DNA of 64,000 nt, from the NCBI GenBank assembly GCA_026874595.1, contig CM049309.1, positions 68,802,926 through 68,866,925 of the forward strand. Reading direction: 5' to 3'. Shown in pieces: positions 23,141-35,800 of the stretch. Below the pieces are notes generated by a model. The model saw only the letters and a program-made list of their open reading frames with translations. It was not told where the DNA came from and made no database searches. The position numbers were made by a program, and so were the translations under genes. This stretch comes from Sipunculus nudus. Lineage: Eukaryota; Annelida; Sipuncula; Golfingiida; Sipunculidae. How positions within the stretch are numbered: the first letter of the stretch is position 1; every line of letters begins with the position of its first letter.

Positions 23141-23683
23141 TTACTTCTTGACTGCTTTCTTCGCTGCGGGCTTTTTGGCTTTCTTTGCTGCTGGCTTCTT
23201 GGCTGCGGGTTTCTTGGCAGGCTTCTTGGGCTTGGCAGTTTTCTTTGGGGACTTTGCTTTCTTGGCTGCTGGTTTCTTGGCCTTCTTGGGGGATTTCTTT
23301 GCAGCTGGCGTCTTTGCTTTCTTGGCAGCAGGCTTCTTGGCTGCCGTCTTGGGGCGTCCTGGCTTCTTGGCCTCCTTGGGTTTCTCAACCTTGGCAGCTT
23401 GGCTCAGACGGAAGGAGCCGGCAGCACCGGTTCCCTTTACCTGAACCAGCTTACCGTCAGCAACTGCTTTCTTAAGGAAGCGGCGGATGAATGGAGCCAG
23501 CTTGGCGGAGTCAGCCTTGTAGTTGGCGCCGATGTATTTCTTAATAGCGACTAGAGATGAACCCTTACGCTCCTTCAAGGACTTGATGGCAGCAACAACC
23601 ATGGTAGCCACTGGTGGGTGGGTTGGTGCAACCTTAGGCTTGGCTGGCTTCTTGGCCTTGGCTGGGGCGGCGGCGTCAGACAT
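23141..23683 (-). CDS. H1: Histone H1, replication-dependent, intronless
   Basis: 180 residues. The start ATG at 23683 gives [20 protein letters not shown]. The winged-helix globular domain spans about residues 22-95, with [41 protein letters not shown] and [13 protein letters not shown]. The C-terminal tail of about 80 residues is Lys/Ala/Pro-rich with AAKK and SPKK motifs that bind linker DNA. It binds nucleosomal linker DNA and compacts chromatin. Upstream there are a TATA box and an AAACACA element, and downstream a histone stem-loop, all typical of S-phase histone genes. No core histone gene is present in the window, so this H1 stands alone between two esterase copies. A TTG nine bases upstream is in frame but is not a likely start. 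Confidence 0.97.
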   Translation of the reverse strand: MSDAAAPAKAKKPAKPKVAPTHPPVATMVVAAIKSLKERKGSSLVAIKKYIGANYKADSAKLAPFIRRFLKKAVADGKLVQVKGTGAAGSFRLSQAAKVEKPKEAKKPGRPKTAAKKPAAKKAKTPAAKKSPKKAKKPAAKKAKSPKKTAKPKKPAKKPAAKKPAAKKAKKPAAKKAVKK

Positions 23684-23760
23684 CGTGTACAAGTGTATAA
23701 TCCGTTACCTTCCACAGGAGAGAGAGAGAACGACTGATGCCAGCGGCGGGGTTGACAGGA

Positions 23761-23769
23761 TATTTATAG
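23761..23769 (-). promoter_or_regulatory. TATA box of the H1 gene
   Basis: CTATAAATA on the minus strand, about 80 nt before the start codon. A plausible start site follows near TCAGTC. Confidence 0.85.
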
Positions 23770-23846
23770 CTGCAGTGAGAACCTGAACGAAACAAGCCGC
23801 CTGAAATTGACAAGCGGCCCGCTGATGCGCCCCTTTCACACAATGT

Positions 23847-23853
23847 TGTGTTT
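23847..23853 (-). promoter_or_regulatory. H1-specific AAACACA box
   Basis: The minus strand reads CAAACACAAC about 85 nt upstream of the TATA box. This heptamer at this distance is the known H1-gene element. Confidence 0.75.
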
Positions 23854-23909
23854 GTTGACATATTTTGTTTTCTCAATAATAAACTTATCTTTGCATGAAT
23901 CCGTACCAA

Positions 23910-25155
23910 AATTCAAAAACGTGTACTTGACTATTTATGCTATCATAATATAAAGAAAATATTGCATGGTTTTGCAAAATGGAAAATATATTTAAAGATA
24001 AACTTGAAAGTTTATGTGATGTGCACACATTTCTTTGCATAATTTTGTTTAAAACTACTTTTTCCTTTTTATATACCCAGATTATGTTTACTGTAAATGA
24101 TAGTTTACATCTCCAGGTTTCCATGCATGTGCACATAACGGTGATTTTAAGTTAAATTCTTCATAAAATCTGATTACGAAGTGATAGGAGAAACACACTG
24201 AATTATGTAGTCAAGCGCGAGCGAGCGCAAGCATGGCATGCCAAACACAGACAGTGAAATTAACTTCAGTATATTACAAAACTACTCAGTTTATAAACAT
24301 TATACCTTATACCTCTGAAGATTATATTTTAAAGGCAACATGAATTTAATATAAACTCTGGCTTAATTGTGTTTTATTAATGAACAAGTTTTAGAACAGA
24401 AAATTTTTATTTTTATGGGGCATTTGAATTGAAATGGCGGTGCCCCGGGAATGGGCAAGCATGCAAGACCTTGTATTATATATATAATTTTTTGTAAATA
24501 GGGATATTTATGGATTACATGCATGTTTATGGTTTAAACTGATTTTTTTAGTTTTATTCAGATAAAAAAAATAAATTAAGCTAACCCGCGTGGAGTTTGT
24601 GAAACACATGCATATGTTGTGTCCGCCATTAATTCGTTAAATCTTACACTGGTGGCAACATTTTGAAAGGTTGTTAAACGTATTTACAGCCTTTCGTTTA
24701 CTTTTCTTTATAATGTACTATACTGTCTTTCTTATAAACCTTATTCTCGAACAATTACACGCTGTAAATAAATGTACATTCGGACTCGAGGTGTATACTA
24801 GTATATAGTATGACTATCGGAAAACACTGACTTTACGGTTTAGCAAACTGCGGTTTCATTTATCTGTGAGGCCCATGCCAGGGCAAACTCGCCCCACGAG
24901 TCCCTCGGGTGGTCATATGTTAAATTTGCGAAATATTAATTAATATAACCGTTGTATTGTCATATATTTTTTAAACAAGAAACAACATGTTTGCTCACGG
25001 AAATTTCAAAATTCAAAATTTCTCTTTAATGGGCATAATTATTGATAATGTGATGTGTGATAATTGTCTGAATTAATACAGTAAATCAGTGATAGGAAAA
25101 TAAATAAATTGATGAATAATAATTATTATTTATATTAATAATTTTAATAATTATA
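23910..25155. other. No gene seen
   Basis: AT-rich sequence without recognised exons or repeats. Confidence 0.55.
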
Positions 25156-25158
25156 AAA

Positions 25159-25195
25159 ATAATAATTATTATTATTATTAATATTATTACTATTA

Positions 25196-25252
<57 letters not shown>
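25159..25252. repeat. (TTA)n microsatellite
   Basis: About 90 bp of TTA/ATT triplets. Confidence 0.95.
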
Positions 25253-25253
<1 letters not shown>

Positions 25254-25259
25254 AGGGAT

Positions 25260-26350
25260 GTAACATACAACCAATAAATAGAGATATAGAAGGAACATTG
25301 AGCAACATATATGTATTACATGTATGTATTTCTTGCAATTTAACTTTTGCATAGACTTTTTAAGGAATATACTAGCAGAAATTAGCATTAAACTTGCAAA
25401 AATGCCTTCTTTATATAGAGACGCATGTATATATAGCCTACTACTAGTGCAACATTAACAAAGGCAAATACCAAGCAGCAGCTTATATATAGTATCATAT
25501 CTTTAACACACAAAACATGATATTTCAAGTTTATTAATAGCTTCAAAGAGCTATTACAAAGATATCTATTTAATAAAATAAGGAAATATTGGTATGACTT
25601 AAGTTCTTGTAATATAAATTACTCAGTCTTTAGTGATATTTAGTCATCCTGATTCATAAAACGTTTTAAGCAATACCCTTTTATTTTGTAATGCCACAAA
25701 TTAAATCAGAAACTCACACACATGTGATTTAAAATTTCATTACCTTATGCATTTATCGATTACTTCATTACTTTTTTGGGGTCCCTTTTTTAAGAATATT
25801 GGCCATGACCGATGTTTACCATATATAGTAGATACGGAGCGCATTGCCACATCACACGGAAATGAATTGACAACATACATTATAACTTTTGCTTGGCAAA
25901 TGCATGCGTATTCATGTTGTGAGACAGAAATAAGACTTAAAATGTTAACTACATGTATTTTATATCGGTACAAATAAGACTTAATTATATGACTTATTTT
26001 CATATACGCACCGGGTCATCCAATTAAAATAAAGCTCATTTTTGTATATTTCATTATGTGCATGCATGATTAGCAAATGATATCACAAATTTTCCAGCTC
26101 TTGATATAACCTTGTTTATGAAATATCAGATTTCGTGTTTCTGAATATCCTATTAACTGCATTGAAACAAAAAGAAAACGATATAGTCATTGGTAAGATT
26201 TAAATCAGAAACTGTACATGCAGGTCATGAATGTTCTGAGAAGAAATTTTAATACTTCCTTGAAAGGACGAAAGAATCACAACCCACGTATATACATACA
26301 TTCAGGTTTATATAGATGCACATGAATGGTTAATGTTGATCAATGATCAT
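25260..26350. other. No gene seen
   Basis: AT-rich DNA. Open frames on the two strands at 25740-26003 mirror each other and show no domain. Confidence 0.5.
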
Positions 26351-26354
26351 ATAA

Positions 26355-26387
26355 ATATACATATATATATATAGATATATATATACA

Positions 26388-26423
<36 letters not shown>

Positions 26424-26425
26424 TA
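26355..26425. repeat. (ATAT)/(ACAT)n microsatellite
   Basis: TATATA, then about nine ACAT units, then TATATA. Confidence 0.9.
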
Positions 26426-27055
26426 TAGACATATATGGATTAGACGTGGCTTCATCGTAATTGATCAGTTTACAACACTGCCCTTTTACCATGCATGGTC
26501 GGAGGGTCGGAACAATTTATTATTATTATAAGCCTATTATATATTGCATCGGTCGTCGTAATAATAAATTGAGAGAGATATATGTTTGAATTTATAGGAC
26601 TTTACTTTTTATGTTTAGTTTGGCTATCATATATAGATGTAACTTTACTCAATTTTATAATGGCTGTATCTATACTTAAATTATGGTCAAAAGCCGGGGG
26701 GGGGGCAGTTATAGCGGCAGATATATGGATCACGCCCTTTATCTATTCCACATATGTGTAAAATCAGAGCTTGTTATGAAAAACTGCCTTAGAAACGTAA
26801 GCCGACCGGAGGTTGGACTTCAGAGCCCAGGGGGCGGATCAAGGATTGTGTTTAGAGGGAAGCAACATTTACACCAAGAAACTAATTCCATATAAAGAAG
26901 GTATACAAATCCCAAAGTGTTTCGGGTTACCTGCATTGTTATGGCATCATATACACAACATTTTTAAAATAAATATTTGAAATTTATCAAAACTAAAAAG
27001 ATTCATAATAACTTTTTGATATGTTTATGTGCATACAATGTTTCATCAGTGTTTT

Positions 27056-27111
27056 TACTATTATTATAATTATTATTATTAGGCCTATAATTATTATTAT
27101 TATTATTATTA

Positions 27112-27146
<35 letters not shown>

Positions 27147-27172
27147 GATGATGATGATGATGACGATGATGA
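27056..27172. repeat. (ATT)n then (GAT)n trinucleotide tract
   Basis: About 90 bp of ATT triplets with one interruption, followed by a run of GAT triplets. It yields spurious poly-Ile, poly-Asn and poly-Asp frames. Confidence 0.95.
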
Positions 27173-27359
27173 TAAATGGAATATTATAATGGGACACGTC
27201 CCTTGACCTGACAGGTTGACAGGCGAAACAGGTCTCATACATGCAGCGCCACCTGTCATATGTTGCAGTAGGTATACTACTTTGCCGTTATCACCACTGA
27301 TCACGGGACTGATTCCACCAGCCCAGAGGCACAAACGTACCAGGACCTGTGTAGATCTG

Positions 27360-27475
27360 ATATGATAACAGGGTCACACGCTCACAAAATGGTGACAGTC
27401 ACTTAGACCATATTTTAGTGTACTGCCTGTACCCCATATGCCATAGTCAGTAGGAAATCTTTGAACTTATTGCAG
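27360..27475 (+). other. Possible 5' UTR exon of esterase copy B
   Basis: The coding part of copy B begins right after a splice acceptor at 29643, so an upstream non-coding exon must exist. TTATTGCAG/GTGAGTG at 27475 is a consensus donor 2.2 kb upstream on the same strand. The exon's left edge is unknown. Offered as a candidate only. Confidence 0.25.
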
Positions 27476-27479
27476 GTGA

Positions 27480-29390
27480 GTGTTCTCACTCTAGTAATAA
27501 GTATTAAGTATACCGTTTACAATCTTGTCTTATATTAACTGATTATCAGTTTTGATATGATTCTCAGATAGTATATCACCACGTATATACACATTTGTTT
27601 ATCTATAGTTTCTTGTGAACAAAATCAGAAAGTTTATTTTTATATTATTAAAAATTGAAAAAATCTGAAATTTTATTATTATATTATTAAAAGTAGGAAG
27701 CTAATTTTATTATAATCTCCCTAAAATTTAATTTAAAGAAATAAAACTAATAAAAAATGAATACAAAATCTTAAGTGCATTAATAATAATTCATGTATAT
27801 TCTAATACAGAATTATGAAATTCTTAAGATATTATTATATTAAGACTGTATAACTTCATTATTTACAATTTTCATATATTATATTATACTTGTTATAATT
27901 TCTTTGTTTTACCTACTCAAATAAGAGGTAAAGTAAAGCTTCAGTCTGTTGCTAGTCATTCAGCTTTGTTGAATTACGGTACATCAGCGCTGAGGTTAAT
28001 AGTACCGTACTGCATTACAGTATACAATAAAGATTTAATTTTGTAGTACTTATGTTCATAATACTAGGAGTTCAGAAACTAGGCCGTGTACAGAAAGTCA
28101 ATGTTTATTTAATGCAGACCTTGTACAGCAGGTCTGTCTTATCCTAATATTAATGTTAATGGTGAAGCTGGACTTTGTTTCAACCACATTTGTGTAGACA
28201 ATGGGTATGGCACATTTGATACTAGTAGACTGACCTACACTGGTGAATGAGCCACTTATTTTCATAAATTTATATATCTTTAAATCTGCCATTTACCCAA
28301 CAGTGTTTGAACCTGGGATTTTGCCTCTCCACAATAGAGAGATGACTTGTTAGACAAGTTATACAGGGCTTTATATTATATGCAACAGGGCTCCAGTTAA
28401 AAGTGTAACTGCTTGCCTTGGGCAAGTAAAAGTTCAAGAAAATGATGGTAGAGCAAGCAAAAGTTGGCTCCTCATACTTGAAGGACTGGGCAAGTGGGTC
28501 CAACATAAGCCTTAATTAGTCTTAACTAGTCTTCAATTAGCCATTTTCTTTCTTAGAGGAATGAAATCTTATTGATAATACCTCAGTATCTGTAAACTTA
28601 ATTAGGATACAAAATTTAATTATCATTAACAAATAAACAACTGAACAGTAATATTGTCTTGCATGCAGTGAAACACTGCCATGTGGAACACACTTTGTGT
28701 TTGTGGGTGTGATCACTTATTTCAGTAGGACAATTAAAAATTCATGTAGGGCAAGTAAAATTTAAGTTGGTTGTTACTTGTTATTTGGCTTACACAAGAG
28801 TTACTGTAAAGCCCTGTAAAACCGAAAGGATTGTCTCTTATGTCTGTAATAAAAAAAAGTGTTCATAATATTGAGGTGCTCATATAGAGAGCTTTCCCTG
28901 TACCAGTTTTATTTTTATGGATTCTTGATAGGTATCTAGGAGCTATCATTCTATCCATTCAGTAATATAAAAATTGCATTAAGCTTATAAACCTTGTGTT
29001 TAGAAGACCGCAAATAGGAATGTTTGTAGAATTCAGCAGGGAAGGGGTCAGATACTTGTACCTGTACCTCCATACCAAGTTCAGAGTACCTGTACTGGGA
29101 TGCCATGAGTAGGAAATTCTTGGTATCTGTACCTTGGTAACTGTACCTGATATGATGTACACCAGATACATATAATGTATTATCATTATACTAGAAATGG
29201 ACATACAGATAAAATACAGATAATTATGAGTTGATAAAATATGTGTTAATATAATGAATGATATGTCTTTCAATTTATCTGTACCCATGTACTTAAAAAA
29301 TTTGACCTGTACCATAGTACACTATAAAAGTCTTGCACTGCTGACCATCTCGCACGTACCAGTACATGGTTCATAATCACTTTGTTAGTT
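27480..29390. other. No gene seen upstream of copy B
   Basis: AT-rich DNA. GGGCAAGTAAAA-type words recur at about 28420-28760. A CAGGGCT word at 28365 and an AGCCCTG at 28810 might be TE termini, but no TSD supports this. Confidence 0.45.
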
Positions 29391-29396
29391 TAATAA

Positions 29397-29570
29397 GGGA
29401 ATCCTCCATGATCCTGGCACCCACCATTTGCGATCATATAAATTGTGCTCAGTGTGAATTAGTGCTTCTTAATGTGATTAAAGTAATAGCCCTAACCCTT
29501 GAACGATGGCAGGTCATCACAGTTTATCACAAAAGATAAATGATTGCCCCTAAACATGCTTAAAATGCTG
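29397..29570 (+). repeat. Interspersed repeat, copy 2 (partner at 6545)
   Basis: AATCCTCCATGATCCTGGCA, CCCTAACCCTTGA and AAACATGCT occur in the same order as at 6545-6705. It ends about 70 bp before the first coding exon of copy B. Confidence 0.65.
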
Positions 29571-29643
29571 GGTGGATGCCAGAGACACGGAGGTATTTTT
29601 ATTTAACCGCTGGTTTTGAGATTTGTCTTTTTGTATTCTTCAG

Positions 29644-29818
29644 GATGGGTTGTGGCAAGGTCACCGTAACTGTGGTGTTGACCTTGGCAATAGGAGTGGG
29701 TTTCCTTGTGAATAGGCAGTCCACTGATGGGGTTATGAACAAGCAGTTTCCAGATGATATGCCAAACCCCTTCCTGACTCGTGTAATACTGTCCATAGTC
29801 AAGGCAGTGTTTGAGATG
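29644..29818 (+). CDS. Copy B exon 1 (signal anchor)
   Basis: ATG at 29645; 58 codons starting MGCGKVTVTVVLTLAIGVGF; donor GTAATA at 29819; phase 0. Confidence 0.9.
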
Positions 29819-32800
29819 GTAATATTTTTTTCTGCAGATTTCTATATTAAACCTTCTGCATGTTGGGCCAATATTTTTCTTGCAACATTTATTATTATAT
29901 AAGCATATTAATTTTGGCATTGCATCAGCAAGTAGGGAGAATACACAAATGTTGTGCAAATTATCCTGATTTTCTTTATTCTTTGCCACACAATGATCTC
30001 TATCACTGAGCTCCATATCCAATATTTTGCATGCTCTTATGGCTGAGATTGCCACAACAAGATGACCAATATATTTGACAAAGGTCTTTCCTGTGTTCAT
30101 ACTAAGCAGACACAGATTTTGTAAATAACACAGTTTTGTTGAAAATTTATTGACATGACAAAGAATTGCCCAATGCCAATACGGTGGAATAACATTATAA
30201 AAATTGTCTCATATTAGCTTTATATAACCCACAATACATTTTGTTTGTTGAATTTAGCAGACCTATGGCTTTACATGTCATTTGTAAAAATATTCAAACT
30301 ATTTTGAAAACAAACATTATATATATTACTGTGATTAGAAACATCAATGTATACATGATTATAATTAAATAACCAGAGAGTACTCAGAGAGCACAAACCC
30401 CCTCCAGCCCCAAATTTGGTCTGCTTCCCTGGCTCACACTTCCACAGAAAACTTCAGTGAAAATATTTTGAAATTTTATAGATATTGTATGGATAAACCT
30501 GGTCTAACACCTTAATCAGGGTTTGCAAGTTTCTGCCATTGCCATGTCTGCCATGGTTTTCTGCCCGGCAATTGCCTGGCAGCAGAAATTCTTTTCTGCT
30601 GAAAACCAACCCTGACCTTAATGTCTGCCACCTTCATTGTTGCGGGTAACTATTAACTCAGCAGCTTGAACCATTAATTTTGGGGTTATTTTGCAAGTAA
30701 AACAACATATAACAATATATATGTTTATCTTGTATACAAGTCATAATTTACAAAAAAGATGGCATGTATTACAAATTAAACTTGACATTATTTATTGTTA
30801 TCTCACATAATGGCCCCATAAATAACAATCCTGATAATTGCATTGTTATAATGATAATTATTTCAACCAAAAATATGAATTTTATGCCATGGGCAGAAGA
30901 AAGGGGCCCAGTCACCTATAAAGCAAGTTGAGTTAACATAGCTTCTTCCCTTTATAATAAATTTGTACCTGCCAAAATATTGCCCTGAAACCATTTGCTT
31001 TCTTCTGTAAACATATGTTAAAAACGGTGGACCTGGCGCAATGAAAGGTGTCGACATAAACACAGTGTGTGGCTGTGTGCATCGCTGAGTCAATCAGGAG
31101 ATGCCCTGTCTGACTTAGCCCAAAAAATGTAATGCATGTTTCTGCTGTCTGAAACACAGCGTGTTGCCCCTCTTAATTGGACCTCCGGTCACACAGCCTT
31201 GTTACGGTAAACAGACTGTGTTTACCAACATGCAGAGCCATAACATGGTGTCAAATAGCCGTATGCTAGGAAATGAGACTGTGTGTTGGGATGATTTTGC
31301 TGGGAAACATTTGTATAAAGCAGAACTGAACTGATAGTGTGAAAGAATAGCCATAATTTAGCTCCTGATTATGTTCCTTTAAGTTGTATATACATTTGAT
31401 AGGTAATTGACACAGCACAAAGCTACACATACCCCCTTTTATTTAAACTACACTAGTAATATATTATGTTGACAATGTGTTATGTTACACAGGAAGAAAG
31501 AAGCAATATTAATAATAATATATAGTAGAATTGTATAAGCATTCCCAGGTAATAAAAAACTTCAAGGTAATTTTCCTATATAAACACCCATATTGTCAAA
31601 AGCTAGATCTTTCATGTTTTATACAAGCTTGTTTAAGTGCTGGTTTTTGTTGTTTTCTTCAGGCCAACATTCTGAGCAACTTAGGCTTTGGTGAAGAAGT
31701 TGTGCTGAGGCGTCGACTGATGCATATGATACTACCCCCACCGGACCATTCAGATCTCAAGGTTTGTCTGCATGTCATACACAGCCCTCAAATTAAGATC
31801 CCACACTGAACCGGCTTCTGTGGCTCAGGGGTAGAGCGCAGGACTCAAAGCCGGGAGATTGTGGGTTCGAATCTCAGCCGAGGCGGTGAGGTTTTACACG
31901 GTCGGCCCCCACCCAGGGTGAGCGCTCTGCAGGCTTAATGGGAAGGCTGTGCCCTACAGCCGTGTATTACTCACATACGAGTGCGTCTTTGGGGGGGTTC
32001 CTCAGTGTTATGACCCAGCAATGGGGATGATTAAACACCCAGGACCCGCAGGTGGGTAGACACTGGGCCTGGGTGACACCAGGATATAAAAATGATAGGA
32101 AGCGAGTGCTACTGCCCTGTCAAGTACTCCCAAACCAAAATGGAAACTCTGCAGATGTACATACTTAATTAAGAATTAGTTAAGTCATCATTAAAAAATT
32201 GAGGCGGTAACCTCCACCAAAAAAATTATTAAAAAAAAAAAAAGATCCCACACTGCCCACAGCATTATTGCATTATTATTTTCCTGTAGGATATCTTGTG
32301 ATCGTGATAACTTTTGAAGGGCCACATATTTTTCCTGAAATTTAAATCACTAAATCTTAGGTGAGTTAAAAAACTTGTGACCTTCAACTTCAAGGTTAAA
32401 TCTGCTAAAAATGTAAAATTTTTGTTTACCCCCTAACTTTTGAAGTATTTCTCCATTTTGTCTTCAAATTTGACACACAACATGTGTCGACCTTGTTCTT
32501 GGATCAGTTTGAAAACTGGTGAACTTGAGCAGGAGGTTCATGGTCAAATCTGCAGATTTGTATATTTTCCGTAACACCTTAACTTTTCTGATTGTGCTTA
32601 TTTTTTCCCCTCACATTTTGGAATAGCCCACTGGTGTTGGGGGGGGGGGGGCATCTGTTTTGGCCCCTGCAATAGTAAAGATATTCTATTTGATCCCCTG
32701 TCTCAGTGGAGCAGAGGATAGAGTGATCAGTTCCATCCGTCTGTCAATAAACAATTTTAATGCAACATGATATCTCATTTTTCGTACCCAACTCTAATTA

Positions 32801-35800
32801 AGATGGTGGATTATCTTGTGGGTCTCCTCACCTGATTAGGTTTTAGTCACACTTTGGTGATATTTTACTTTTTATTTTTATGCCCCCGCCACAAAGTGGC
32901 CGGGGCATATAGTTTTACCCATGTCCGTCATTCCGTCATTCCGAAATCAAACAGTTGTACGGACTTTTTTTCGCAATGCTTGCAGATATTGGCCTGATTT
33001 TTGGTGTGTGGGCAGATAATGACCAGTTACAGATCGAGTTCGCGTTTCGTCCCAGTTGACCTACTTTTGACCGTTTTACGGCTCCAAAACTTAGAAAATT
33101 TCATGAAAAATAGAAATTTTCAGGACAAATACACATGTACGGACTTTTTTTCCCAATGCCTGCAGATATTGGCCTGATTTTTGGTGTGTGGGCAGATAAT
33201 GACCAGTTACAGATCGAGTTCGCGTTTCGTCCCGGTTGACCTACTTTTCACCGTTTTACGGCTCCTAAACTTAGAAAATTTCATGAAAAATAGAAATTTT
33301 CATGACAAATACACATGTACAGACTTTTTTTCGCAATGCCTGCAGATATTGGCCTGATTTTTGGTGTGTGAGCAGATAATGACCAGATACAGAGCGAGTT
33401 CGCATTTTGTCCCGGTTAACCTACTTTTGACCGTTTTACGGCTCCTAAACTTAGAAAATTTCATGAAAAATAGAAATTTTCATGACAAATACACATGTAC
33501 GGACTTTTTTTCGCAATGCCTGCAGATATTGGCCTGATTTTTGGTGTGTGGGCAGATAATGACCAGTTACAGATTGAGTTCGCGTTTTGTCCCGGTTGAC
33601 CTACTTTTGACCGTTTTATGGCTCCTAAACTTAGAAAACTTCATGAAAAATAGAAATTTTCATGACAAATACACATGTACAGCCGTTTTTAGCCCTCAGC
33701 TCATAGGCTGATGGGCTATTGTCATCACCCAAGCTGTCCGTCTGTCCATCTGTCTGTCCGGTGTCTGTCCGTCCGTCCGTCCGTCCGTTCCACGTCTGTT
33801 AACTTTTACCTTGTGAGCGGGATATCTCTAAAAGGATTCACCGTTGGAATTTTATTTCATCAGTGAAGATGTATATCGATAAAATCTCGGTCAAGTTCGA
33901 AGATGGGTGACCTTGACCCATTTTTCTACATTTTAGAGCTGATTATAGAAAAACACTCAGAAGTTTATATCTCAGGAACCATTGTGTGGATTTTCACAAA
34001 ACTTACTATGATCATTGGACCTGATGGTCTGTATGTGCTGCACAATTTTGGTGGCGCCACCTGCAATTTCTGAATTTTTAATGAAATTTTATCGGATTTT
34101 TCAATTTTGGCCTGTTTTGTCTGTGGGCGCATAATGACCACTTACAGATAGAGTTCGCGTTTCGTCCCAGTTAACCTATTTTTCACCATATGACAGATCC
34201 TGAACATAGAAAATTTCATGAAAGACAGAAATTTTCATGAAAAATGCACATATATGGACTTTTTTTTTCACAATGCCTGCAGATACTGGCCTGATTTTTG
34301 GTGTGTTGCTTGATAATGACCCTTTACAGATCGAGTTTGCATTTTGCCCTTGTTGACCTACTTTTGACCATACAACACCTCCTGAACTTAAAAAATTTTA
34401 CAAAATTTAACAAATGTTTCTAATTTGCCCCAGGCGGGGGCATTCGTGTCGTTCCGACACATCTAGTTTTTTAATAAGACTGAGAGCAGAGTGTCACAGT
34501 TTTAAAGCTTGGGAGTTAGATGCACAGTGTGATACTAAAATCTCACTGAGTGGTCTGATTAAATTTACTGCCCTGGTGGAGAAACCTGGAGAATTTTGCC
34601 ATATCAGGCAGTGGTTAATGTGAAGGAGAGTGTATATCCATTCCGAGAGGATTTTAAGCTGGAACCTTCCTGTCAGATTTATGCCCCATCCGAGTTGGGT
34701 CCAAAAGTACTCGGACTCATAGTACTCGTACTCATGAGTACTTTTTTCAGTATTCAGTACTTGTACTCGAGTACTTTTTAAAAATCACAAAAGTACTTGT
34801 ATTTGTACTCGAGTACTTTGAAAGTACTCGGTACTCATATGAGTAATTCATGAGTACTTTTTGGTATTTCATATATCATTAAAATTTCTAAATAAACTTT
34901 AGTCTTGATTTATGATATAAGTACTTGTTTATTATAGTTTATTATAGTAAGATATTATATATAATATATAACTTATATAAATTCATATATGATAGTACTT
35001 AAAGTAATCCATCTGTTACTGTGACTGAAACTATTACAGCTTTTTGGCACCGATAACTACTACTTTTATTATTACTTGGCTTCTATAACTTATACTATTT
35101 CTTTTATTTAATATAAAATATAAATAAATTGAACTATTTTATTAATAATAAATTCATGCAGTTCATGTGTACATGTGTTAAATCAGCAAACTCATACAGA
35201 GTAATATTTTAAGAGAAAAATTCTAATTTTTGAAAGTTCCCAAAATAAAAAAAAGCTAAGGTTTGCCACAATTCAATACAATTAAATATACTCAGAACCT
35301 GTTCATCATAATATAAACTCAGCAGTGCTCTGGGGCCTGGGCTAATAAAGCTTGAATTGATTTATATATGAAATTAAATGTGATTGTAGGTTTAGCAGAT
35401 TTTCAGAGGGAATTTCAGTCTTTGATGAGCTCTGTACACAGCCTGTTGCACAACTAAGACTCAACTGTTGTCTTTCAACTGATTAATCTATGGAAAGCTA
35501 TATGACTACTATTATCCGACCATACACCCCATAGCTTGTACAACATAGGCTGCAGCATCACATTCTACTATCAGTTGACAATAACTTGCCCAACATACTG
35601 TGTACATTTACAAAAGACTTCTCCAATGTTTAATGGCCAAGCCTACTTAATGAATCAACATACAGAACCAGGGGTTACCTCAAACCAAAGCCTTCTGTCC
35701 AGTGCCCACTGGACCATGAAAGCACCCAGCATTAACTTATTACACTACACTGGGCCCTTTACTATGCTCTATCAACCTAATCAAACAAACACTTAATTGT

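Noticed and set aside
23055-23475. Plus-strand hydrophobic open frames rich in Ala, Phe and Leu
   Set aside because: They are the antisense of the Lys/Ala/Pro-rich tail of histone H1.
28365-28816. CAGGGCT...AGCCCTG as ends of a non-autonomous hAT element
   Set aside because: Several choices of left end were tried; none gives matching 8-bp flanks.
29576-29902. A 108-aa protein starting upstream of copy B exon 1
   Set aside because: The acceptor at 29643 and the match to copy A show that coding starts at 29645 and the exon ends at 29818; the longer frame reads through intron.
31809-31885. A functional tRNA gene
   Set aside because: The tRNA-like head continues into a SINE body with poly-A tail and a 14-bp TSD.
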